Positions 49,501-56,150 of a DNA stretch of 64,000 nucleotides are shown piece after piece. The DNA lies in NCBI GenBank assembly GCA_014549065.1, contig JACDOX010000017.1, forward strand, positions 6,502,808 through 6,566,807. The letters run 5' to 3'. The position numbers and the translations under genes were made by a program. Source of the stretch: Cardinalis cardinalis (Eukaryota; Chordata; Aves; Passeriformes; Cardinalidae). The notes under the pieces are model-generated. The model searched no databases. It was not told the origin of the DNA and was given only the letters and a program-made list of their open reading frames with translations. Positions within the stretch are counted from its first letter, which is position 1; every line of letters starts with the position of its first letter.

Positions 49501-51166
49501 CTAAAGCCTATGCAAAGTGACTGCTCCTAAATCACATAGGAATCACCACCACCTTCCCCTAAACAGAAGGACAAGTTCAGCAAATATTAGCTCAACTTTA
49601 TTGATGGAAACTGGGACACAGACAGATCCAGTGGCTTGCCTAAGACTTCCGCAGGGCTATTTATCAGAGTGTCTTAAAGACAAGGAGGTCGGGGCATAGT
49701 AACCATGCTGGGGGACAAAAGTGTAAGCACTGTGTCCATCCAGCAGAGACAGCTACATAATAACCAAGCCTTGAGATTGAGCAGGCCTTTAGAGCTTCAT
49801 TCATCATATACAGGCCTGACAAACCTGTGTGATGCTGCATCNGCAACACACACCAAGAAAGCTCAAGCTCATGCAGCAAACAACCAAGCTGTATTATCAC
49901 CTCTGATAAAATCTCTCCTTACTTTTGGTAAGTCAGATTTACCAGAGTCTGAGCCTAGCACTATATATGCCTCCATCTGTGGTCATAATCTATTGCCATT
50001 CTTCTGTACACACTATGCGGCTGTCAGCTGCTAAATAGAAAACACTAGGAAAANCAATCTGAAAGCAAGAGGAATTCACAACAGCACTCATGATGGAAAT
50101 GTTGAANCAGAGGTGACCAACTGTCCCTCAAACAGACCTATCCCTCGCAGAAGTTCTTATAAGACATTCACAGCTATGAATGTCAAATGANAGCTACCCA
50201 ACAGTGCACAGAGTTTGGCAGCTAAAACTCATTAAGCAATTGAACTTTTTCCTAAGTTGAATATATTCTGAGTCTAGAGGTTTTCTGGTGACTAACATCT
50301 CCAAAATTCACTTCCAATTAGGAATGAATAACATAACCCAAAATAGAGCAAAGAGTGGTTCTGTGCCGAAAGGAGATTCACAGTGCACTGCAGAACACAG
50401 TGCCAAAGACCTTTATTAACAGCATCAGGCCCACTGAAACAATTTATATCTTAAATGTTAACAACATCTGTGACAAGGAGATGCAGGAAATGAGAACTGT
50501 TCCTTCTTTGTACCACATCTGGCAAAATCAGAGCGTGATCTCAATAGTGGTGTCCAGAAAATAAAATGGAGGGAAAAACAAACTATGGAAAAGGTTAAGA
50601 ATGAGGTTGCACAACACCACCACGCCATGTGTGTGCACAGCCTCAGCTCATGCTACATAAGGACACTAGATGACTCTTAAATTCCATCTNCACCATCCAA
50701 GTATGAAAACAGGAATTCAAGATCACCATAAGCACCATAACAAAGACAACCACAAAANTGTAATAACAGGATTTGACATGGGNTATCCCAAGATAAATTT
50801 TCAGCAGTCCACTGTCCTGTCGAGGGTTATTTTTGATACCGTACTCATGAAGAAATAAAAAAGCTGAACTCTGTGGGCTAAAAATATTAAAATAGCCACA
50901 ACTTCTAGTGGATAACTCCAAGAGCAACCCATATCCACAGAACCCTGGGAGATTACGGAAAATTACAAACAATTTCCTGGATTTTTTGTTNGGTTTGATT
51001 TTTTAGGGAATTAAGGAAGAAGAAAGCATTACCTATACAGCACAGCGGCTAAATAAACAACGAGGCGAAGCAAAACTCCAACTACGACAGCATAAGGAGG
51101 CAGGAGGGGTCCAGGGGTTGTCATGTCCGTGGGCCTGGCCCTGGGGGACCCCCGAGGGCTGACCAT
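22406..51166 (-). CDS. Threonine dehydratase-like PLP fold-type II protein with N-terminal hydrophobic anchor (11 coding exons, 541 aa)
   Basis: The spliced CDS, 5' to 3', is 51166-51033, 43926-43584, 39477-39361, 38461-38220, 34176-34011, 33560-33464, 32591-32516, 31872-31747, 30533-30366, 30051-29994 and 22504-22406. That is 1626 nt with GT/AG junctions and matching phases throughout. Residues 25-44 are hydrophobic. Residues 46-140 form a linker I do not recognise. From about 140 on the layout matches the roughly 400-aa threonine ammonia-lyase form (TdcB/IlvA family): ISAAAFKIQ entry helix, TGSVKERG with K185 as Schiff-base lysine, GLGTVGLE, GGHCGLLAG loop, GVESE, EGAIGLAAL, SGN, then an ACT-like domain (about 460-541). 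Members deaminate threonine or serine to a 2-oxoacid and ammonia. Several cofactor-binding motifs here are altered, so activity is uncertain. It is not SDS, SDSL or SRR by exon layout and ACT tail. I know of no symbol. Confidence 0.85.
24626..24665. repeat. Short direct/inverted repeat of AGATCTCAGC
   Basis: The words CAGATCTCAGC and CAGATCTGAG alternate. This makes both a 10-to-11-base tandem pattern and short palindromes around AGATCT. No function is implied. Confidence 0.7.
28830..28861 (+). repeat. AAACC simple repeat
   Basis: Repeated AAACC/AAAC words (ACCAAACCAAACCAAACAAA) in an A-rich run. Low-complexity microsatellite inside the intron. Confidence 0.75.
29994..30051 (-). CDS. Dehydratase-like gene exon (ACT-like domain, part 2)
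   Basis: Encodes residues 491-509, VLEIKQERTLVTSELFTVE, joined in phase to the preceding exon. The acceptor is GATCTAG, weaker than its neighbours, and the donor is GAG|GTAAGA. The IKQER and TVE(V) words are typical of the ACT-like tail of the threonine ammonia-lyase family. Confidence 0.83.
30366..30533 (-). CDS. Dehydratase-like gene exon (pyridine-nitrogen motif and start of ACT-like domain)
   Basis: Encodes residues 435-489, from VAVVICSGNLEL to LLEILAREEA. C440-S-G-N443 occupies the place where family members usually have SGGN. SLVISDCPGDMSKLLE is the first strand-loop-helix of an ACT-like domain. One N base (30437) is at the third position of a TTN codon, residue 466. Confidence 0.85.
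30534..31746 (-). other. Intron of the dehydratase-like gene
   Basis: About 1.2 kb with no repeat family or additional exon recognised. Confidence 0.7.
31747..31872 (-). CDS. Dehydratase-like gene exon (EGAIGLAAL helix)
   Basis: Encodes residues 393-433, starting EEDILISMLRLLEYE and including EGAIGLAAL and ending LKGK. These correspond to the SEEEI..ALRLL and EGAGAVALAAL segments of the family. Two donors are available: GTAAAA (exon would end at 31754) and GTACAG (exon ends at 31747). Only the second keeps the frame into the next exon and gives the family's LKGKR-VAVV junction. The N at 31851 is a third codon position. Confidence 0.85.
31873..32515 (-). other. Intron of the dehydratase-like gene
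   Basis: About 640 bases. It contains a plus-strand CR1 tail remnant (32290-32365), listed separately. Confidence 0.75.
32290..32365 (+). mobile_element. CR1 LINE 3' end remnant
   Basis: AGTTGGTCTTGATAATCCTT, ATCTCTTCCAA and ACTCTGTGATT in order match the extreme 3' end of avian CR1 in plus orientation (GGACTTGATGATCC, TCTCTTCCAACC and GATTCTGTGATT type words). Its upstream limit cannot be placed. Confidence 0.65.
32516..32591 (-). CDS. Dehydratase-like gene exon (76 bases)
   Basis: Too short to show as an open frame of its own. After ATCTGCAG it encodes residues 368-391, VSGVCFGSNSL to KLVDKVVAV, and ends at GAG|GTAGGT. The sequence fills the place of the DG-V-V-G-x-AF...VD-VV-V segment of the family. 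Both neighbouring junctions are phase-compatible. Confidence 0.8.
32592..33463 (-). other. Intron of the dehydratase-like gene
   Basis: About 870 bases; no repeat family or additional exon recognised. Confidence 0.7.
33464..33560 (-). CDS. Dehydratase-like gene exon (GVESE segment)
   Basis: Encodes residues 335-366 starting GVESESFPVLQQSLKAG, the counterpart of GVEPE in the family. The acceptor is TTCCTCAG, and the donor GAG|GTGAGA leaves phase 1. The second half (HPNDDQACNNHHFYG) does not resemble the usual ADG-V linker. Confidence 0.83.
33561..34010 (-). other. Intron of the dehydratase-like gene
   Basis: About 450 bases; nothing recognised. Confidence 0.75.
34011..34176 (-). CDS. Dehydratase-like gene exon (glycine-rich loop)
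   Basis: Encodes residues 280-334. It contains YLSGLGTVGLEM (family: AGQGTIGLEI) and FPAGGHCGLLAG, which replaces the usual GGGGL-x-AG phosphate-binding loop. It is bounded by CCTTCCTTCCCAG and by ATT|GTAAGT. Confidence 0.87.
34177..38219 (-). other. Intron of the dehydratase-like gene
   Basis: About 4 kb. The only structure seen is a 22-base direct repeat at 34352-34389 (CCTACTGGGAGAAAAC twice) and a T run near 36706-36719. Confidence 0.65.
34352..34389 (+). repeat. 22-base tandem duplication
   Basis: CCTACTGGGAGAAAAC occurs at 34352 and again at 34374, with TTGTGC between the copies. Confidence 0.85.
38220..38461 (-). CDS. Dehydratase-like gene exon (SDSN substrate/cofactor motif)
   Basis: Encodes residues 199-278. 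VIVASDSNFSMAVAHHA aligns with the family's (T/S)ASAGNHAQGVA helix. N212 is kept, but the surrounding residues are changed. It is followed by VPVFVILCTSTAP.RV and DYGAMVISYG, which match the VP-IVMPE-AP-KV and YGAEVVL-G segments. Bounded by CTGTTTTCAG and by GA|GTGAGT. It is locally GC-richer than the flanks, as conserved exons often are. Confidence 0.88.
38462..39360 (-). other. Intron of the dehydratase-like gene
   Basis: About 900 bases, AT-rich; nothing recognised. Confidence 0.75.
39361..39477 (-). CDS. Dehydratase-like gene exon (Schiff-base lysine)
   Basis: Encodes residues 160-198. It begins YSRLSKQYG, then IYLKKEFLQYTGSVKERG. K185 aligns with the PLP-binding lysine of the TGSFK-RG motif, with V in place of the usual F. 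117 bases, phase 0 on both sides. Confidence 0.88.
41863..41950 (+). mobile_element. CR1 LINE ORF2-end fragment
   Basis: Plus-strand words AAGACTGAAGAAACTGAGACT, GTTTNGCTTGAAACAG and AGAAAGGGGATACAA correspond to the CR1 ORF2 C-terminal stretch (L-RELGLFSLEKRRL-GD type), with stops. It ends where the LTR begins, so the LTR may have inserted into or beside it. Confidence 0.6.
41981..42530 (-). mobile_element. Degraded solo LTR of an avian endogenous retrovirus
   Basis: The block begins TGTCATGGTTTAACCTCAGC, a hallmark terminus of a widespread bird ERV LTR type. It continues with GATAAGAACAGTTAGTAA, an AATAAATAAAT-rich stretch, CAATTGCTCACCAACAATCAG, GGTCAGCTGGGGTCAGC, and ends TTAACTCTACCCTAGCCAAAAC near 42530. 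The last bases and target-site duplication cannot be identified, so the 3' margin is approximate. No internal viral genes are present. From memory of the family layout, the LTR's own sense direction is the minus strand, the same as the host gene. Confidence 0.8.
43584..43926 (-). CDS. Dehydratase-like gene exon (linker and entry to the PLP domain)
   Basis: The largest coding exon, residues 46-159. It starts DDNKIKKQDIP and includes a Cys-rich CDLHCC stretch and a charged region (PERLKDFGEEDYLKGD). It ends with RFEDISAAAFKIQCGVQKTPCM, which aligns with the family's DI..A...I...I..TP start of the catalytic domain. The first part matches nothing I recognise. N bases at 43764 and 43824 are both synonymous third positions (GTN and CCN). 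Bounded by TTGTTTTCAG and by ATG|GTAGGG. Confidence 0.85.
43927..51032 (-). other. Large intron of the dehydratase-like gene
   Basis: About 7.1 kb and AT-rich. No repeat family was recognised. A minus-strand frame at 45578-45820 with a hydrophobic patch has no splice or family support. Confidence 0.6.
51033..51166 (-). CDS. Dehydratase-like gene, first coding exon (hydrophobic N-terminus)
   Basis: The exon as spliced runs 51171-51033 after the acceptor TTATCCCCCTCAG. The ATG at 51166 has a strong context (GTCATGG), and a second in-frame ATG lies at 51124 (residue 15). Upstream of the acceptor the frame is closed by TAG. Residues 25-44 (YAVVVGVLL.LVVYLAAVLY) form a single hydrophobic segment with one internal Arg. 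It could be a signal anchor or a mitochondrial presequence. The exon ends TATAG|GTAATG in phase 2, and the split codon restores Arg45. Confidence 0.72.
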
Positions 51167-51204
51167 GACCCCTGAGGGGGATAAAGGAGCACTCTAGCTC
51201 TAAG

Positions 51205-51327
51205 TCAGACAGCAATATTCTCCAACCTTTGCCAGAAAGGATCGTAGTCTTCGTCTTCCCTGTAGCGTTCCCTGGGACTTCTGTTTTTTAAGACCCTGAA
51301 GTAGATAAACTGTGCTGCAAAATTCAT
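51205..51327 (-). other. Unassigned 40-aa minus-strand frame starting with ATG
   Basis: Begins MNFAAQFIYFRVLKNRSP and ends DYDPFWQRLENIAV before TGA. It lies 34 bases upstream of the first coding exon's acceptor. A TTTAAATA word (51495-51503, minus strand) lies about 170 bases upstream. The N-terminal half is hydrophobic-aromatic and the second half strongly charged. It could be an upstream ORF of an alternative first exon, a separate micropeptide, or chance. I recognise no family. Confidence 0.25.
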
Positions 51328-51948
51328 TGTAACTCCTGGTGCAAAGCAAAGCTGGGACACCGCTGGCAGGGGACACACTTGCCTGTGAGAAGTGTCAGCC
51401 CTGCACTGCCAGGGTGGGAAATAGCAGGCAGAGTGCTGTAAGCAGCTCTCAGGGCTGGCTGGGGGGAAGTGCCTTTGAAAGAGATGGCTGCTGCTATTTA
51501 AAGAGATTATTGCAGAGCCCAACCTGTCCTTGTCAATTTGAGTCAGGGCCTGGATTATGCTTGGGTGACGCTCTGTTAGCAGGACACTTGCAGCTTTAGT
51601 TACTTACTGCTTAGCTGTGGAGCATGATCCCCACCAGCTGCAGTGNCCAGGACTGAGCACCAGGAAAGGGGTGCCAGATTTGGGGTGGCTGAGTCTCTGC
51701 AGGGATCCTTTCAGGCAGCACCAAGGGACATGGCTCCTCATGACTGAGGCACAGAGGAAAGAGCACAGTTTGTGTGGGTCTTCTCTTGGCACAAGTCCCT
51801 GCAGCAGAAAAATACAGGTATCTAGATCTTAAAGAACAGAAAACACCATCTAGGGGAAGGACTGTAGCAAGTTAGCTATATCTATATAGATATTTGTTAT
51901 ATCTATTTATATATATAAACATGGGGTTTATATATCTATGTAGAGATA

Positions 51949-51973
51949 CATGTGTGTGTGTGTGTGTGTGTGT
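51949..51973 (+). repeat. TG microsatellite in an AT-rich stretch
   Basis: About a dozen TG units, preceded by TATATA-rich sequence from about 51877 and followed by TATATATC. Likely length-polymorphic. Confidence 0.9.
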
Positions 51974-54900
51974 ATATATCTTTAAACTCAATATAAATCT
52001 CTTTCTTTGCCCTGAGAGAGCACTAGCAAAGGCAGAGTCACAGTTCCAGATACGCAGCAGGGATGGGGCAGAGGTNCTTTTGTGGTTCCTCTCCTCTCAA
52101 ATATGTTCCTGATGGAGTGCAGTCTCCAAACTGCTGGGAGCTGAACCAGGTATCTATTTCCAGGTATGAGTGGGCCCTCGGTACCCTCTGCTTTCTACTG
52201 AGACCATACAAAATCTTAATCTCCAAGACAGAGAACAGGCATGCCATGAAATCTAACCCAAGCTGTGACCTAACTCTCCCCACAGGATATNATGAGAAAT
52301 ACTATAATAAGATTTATATGGGAGAGTCAAAATAAATGCTCAAATAGTCTTCTTGGATCCCTGGAAAGTCTGAGCTGTGCTGGTGGAGCCTTCCCTACAC
52401 TGGCGTGGCAGACAGGCCCATATTCTTTTGACTTCGTCAGTACTGATGAAGCTCCAGATTCACCATTTTTTTCCAGTTTCTCAAACAAAGACCGCTTTTA
52501 TTCCTTCTTTTTCAGGTGGTGGATGTGCAGCTTGTGGCAGTGCCATGTGCTACAAGTGGCCACAGCCCACCAGCACACCGCTGCCAGGGGAGATGAGGAA
52601 ACAACGCACTCAGCTGCTGGCAGCACTTGCAGCCAGGTCACCTTCAGGCCAACTTCACTGGTGCCTTGAAGGGCAGAGGGAAGACAGGGGGAGTTAGCAC
52701 TCTGTTCACAACACCGCTGAGCAGCAATGGTGGGCAGGAAATGGAACTTTATAGCAGNGAAAATGTCAGTTCCTTTGGCTCTTGGATATCTGGGGCTCCA
52801 GATGCGTTCAAGTCTTGACATGAATTCAGTTCCTCACAAACAAGGCTTGATCTGTGACTGACNCTTAGACCATGCTGCATGGGTGAAACGACTGCTGGGA
52901 CCATTTGGTCAAGAAGCTGGAAAAAAATTCACCAAGCTGTTGCATGACAGANGTACATGAAGCACTGAGTTGCTATCCCTGTAAAACACTCCTAAACAAG
53001 CAGCCAGCTATAGAAAAAGGATCTTTGGGAATTTCTGCTGCAGATTTCAGCCCATGTCAAACACTCTTTCAAAGCCCTTGCCACATCCAAACCTGTTCAC
53101 AGTGCTTTAAAACACACCACAATTACCACAGGAAGGAAAAACTANCTTTCAGCTTTGATTTTTTCTTTTGTATGGGTGGAAGGAAGGGGTAAGTAAGACA
53201 CAATTGCAGTGCTAGTACAGTTAAGTGATATCTAACACAATTTCCATGAAACTGTCAAGGACACTAAGTTACAGGTCACCCAGATGACATTTCTTTTCAA
53301 ATCTAGAGTTTCTAACTTCCCTCCAAGCTGCTCTTTGGTGGGTCCTAAGGGAAGGAAGCCAATGCTCCAGTGCTGTATAGCTTCCCAAAGGTTTCATTTA
53401 CAACTTCCATGCTGCCATCACTCACACTTTGTGTGTTTGTGCAAGGAAATCATTGTTCATATCTGCCCAGCTTTAGGCTGAGACCTCAGTAAAACCANAC
53501 TTGGTCAGAGGCACTGCGTACATCTGAAATGACAGTTATTGGGAAGTGGTTTTATCCACTCATAATAAAATGTTATCTTGTACTTAGACAATTTTGAGNC
53601 CAAAGAAAAAAATAAACCACACAGTTTGTCAACAGAGAGAACTGAAATACAGTGCTTGTGTGCTGGTGTGTAAGAAAAAGCAATGATTAGCACTGGAAAG
53701 AATTGGAAAATCCAAATCTCAGAAGAACAGTTTTATACTCACCAGGTCATATTAACTGCCAGCCTTCCTCCCTCAGTCTCTGGCGCAAAACCCATTAAGA
53801 ATAGCATAATGTAGAGAGTAACAGCTGCTTCTTTTTCTAGAAAACCTTTTAAACAAGGTTATGCTGCACTTTTCCTGAACTAAAAAATAAAATAGAACCA
53901 TTTTGCTGTCAGAATGGAAAACAATGCTTCATTCTTTTGCAACCAGAGAGAACTCAGTTTGGACAGCACTGAGAAAAATAGCTATGGCCATGGTAAATAA
54001 GGACTTTATTGAATTACAGGACTTGAAAGATTGTTTTGAAGGGTTAGCCAAGCTTTTCCCTACACTAAATAAAATTAATAACATTTCCAACCTCAGTGCG
54101 AACAGCATGGGTGGGAAGTGATAGTCTATCCAAAGCAGAGAATTCTTTACAGAATTTGATCACTTGCAGAAGGAAAGAGGGTGGAGACAGTCTGCAGTTA
54201 AGCCAAGAAAAACAATAAAACTTTCTCAGAGAATAGCAACTCAGAAAACCAAAATGATAATTGAGGATTATGCAACATATTGATGCAAATGTGGTGGTAA
54301 ACCACTGTGACAATCAGAATGGATAAAAAAATACAGGCAACTCATAAAGAACTGCCAACTAAAAAAAAAAACAGAAAGAAGAAAAAGAATAGGCACCAAA
54401 ATGATTCCCATTTCCTTCTAATTAAAGATAAATTAGTATCTCCCATCTCAGTTTCTTCATAAATCAATATTCATAGAGCAGACCAAAGTTTCTGCCNCAA
54501 GTGTTTATATTTTTATTTGTTTATATTTGTCAGCAGCTGACCCACAACAGTAAAATGTCACATTGCTATTTACTATCTTTAGGGCTCTCTGAAAAGGCTG
54601 ACAAGGTAGATTCAAATCAGTGCAAATAGAAGCNGTTTCCCTAAGCTGTATTTCACAGAGCCTGAAAGAAAGAACAGGCATCAATTCAAAGAACATATTT
54701 GCTGGAGCAAGAGGCAACAGGGAAGGCTGGACGTGCTTTATCTAAAGTTTTGGGACAGACTGTATCTGTTTTATNTAAACATTTTGCAGAAAGGATGAGA
54801 TATTTCTCAAGGCAAAGAGCAAAAGCTTACATTAGAGTCCAAAAATTATCTCCTCAAAATAGTATCTATATCCATAAGAGGTCTAATACTAAAATGCTGA

Positions 54901-55619
54901 ACCAATAGCATTTGATGAGGAAAAACTGGCGACACAAAGCTTGTGCCTTGCTGNAACAAAAAAAAATGTACATTCTCTTCTACTGAGACTAAATAACTGC
55001 TAAGAACCAGCAAAATATTTTGTGCTGCTATTTGGGATATTTAACTGTAACATCCNGCTTATCTCAGTTTCAAGTGGTAGGATAACATTTATAATATATG
55101 CAGAGGCAGCAGATTAGCATTGCAGATACATGAAAGTACCCAGGAGTCTATTCTAAGCCACCTCACAAAATTATATTAATGAACAAAGACTGTATTCAGT
55201 TATCTCTGAATAACATGAGATCCCTTTTGCTATCACTGGCTCCAGGGTTTTTGCCAATGTGGTCTAAAGCACTGGTCATGCAATTGTGTTCACACAGAGT
55301 GGAAGTGCCCTGGCTGGAGCCCACTCAGGGAATCACTGAAAATCCACATTTGATTCTCTGTGCAGAGAACAGCAACTGTGATCAGTGTTTCACTTCTGCT
55401 TTTCCAGACACATTAGACTGTCAGAGTGGCACCACGTCATTTGAAAGCACTACTGCAATATTTTTTTCTCACTAACAGAGATCATCAGGCATTCAAATGG
55501 CAAGTGAACGTGAGCTGAAACACAATTAACACTGGGGGTTTTTAGCAAACTTAACTCCCACAGCGATTCTGATTTGCCACCGCCTATCCATAACCACTAC
55601 ACGATGCTTTCACAGGCTC

Positions 55620-56150
55620 CCAGTGCCTCGGAGGATGCTGGGTCGAGCATCCAGCGTTTGCGCTGAGCGGGCGGGTGGGTGCCCGCCGGGCGCCGCTCCC
55701 CAGCCCCCGGAACGGGCACGGACCGAGCTCTGCTCCCCAGCGGCCCCGGCGCCATCAAGGCCAAGTACGAACAGCCGGGACCGTGACCTTGTGCGAGACA
55801 CTCAGGGATCCAAATCCTCTTCCCTGCCGCTGTGCTAATTAAAACACTGAACTCTGGGCTGCAGTTCACGCTGTGCCGGAGATCAGCTCACCTGGGCTCT
55901 GCCCAGCGCTGCTGCGGGAGGAGGAGAGAGAAGCAGCCGCCGGAGCCAAAGATGGGGCAGGAGAGGAAGCGGCCCGTGGGTAACCCGGTGGGCAGAAATG
56001 GGTCACCTCAGTGCCACGTGAGGGCAGCTCCCCAGCTGCCAGGGCCAGTGACACGCGTGTGCCAGCCCGCTCCCCACGGCCCTTCCCCTGCCGCTCGCCC
56101 TGGCTGCTGCCCCCACCTCGCCTCGCCTCTGCCGCCTCCCACGCTCTCCT
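55620..56150 (-). promoter_or_regulatory. CpG island, probable promoter of the dehydratase-like gene
   Basis: GC- and CpG-rich for about 500 bases (GGGCGCCGCTCCCC, GCTGCTGCGGGAGG) in otherwise AT-rich DNA. It lies upstream of the minus-strand gene and contains a strong minus-strand splice donor. The next gene on the right has its own GC-rich promoter, so this island most simply serves the minus-strand gene. Confidence 0.6.
55892..56060 (-). other. Predicted 5' (non-coding) exon of the dehydratase-like gene
   Basis: On the minus strand the sequence reads GCAGAGCCCAG|GTGAGC, a consensus donor, at 55892. Joined to the acceptor at 51171 it makes the word CCAGGGGTCATGG around the predicted start codon. 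The frame of the coding exon stays open back through this exon but contains no ATG, so it is predicted to be 5' UTR. The transcription start is not determined, so the upper limit is approximate. Confidence 0.45.

Larger units (their letters stand above)
51172..55891 (-). other. Predicted intron between the CpG-island exon and the first coding exon
   Basis: About 4.7 kb. It holds a TG microsatellite (51949-51973) and a small 41-codon frame (51205-51327), both treated separately; otherwise nothing was recognised. Confidence 0.5.

Noticed and set aside
53903..54121. 72-codon plus-strand frame with protein-like composition
   Set aside because: It begins with CTG, has no neighbouring splice signals, and no family is recognised. 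Such a length is expected by chance.
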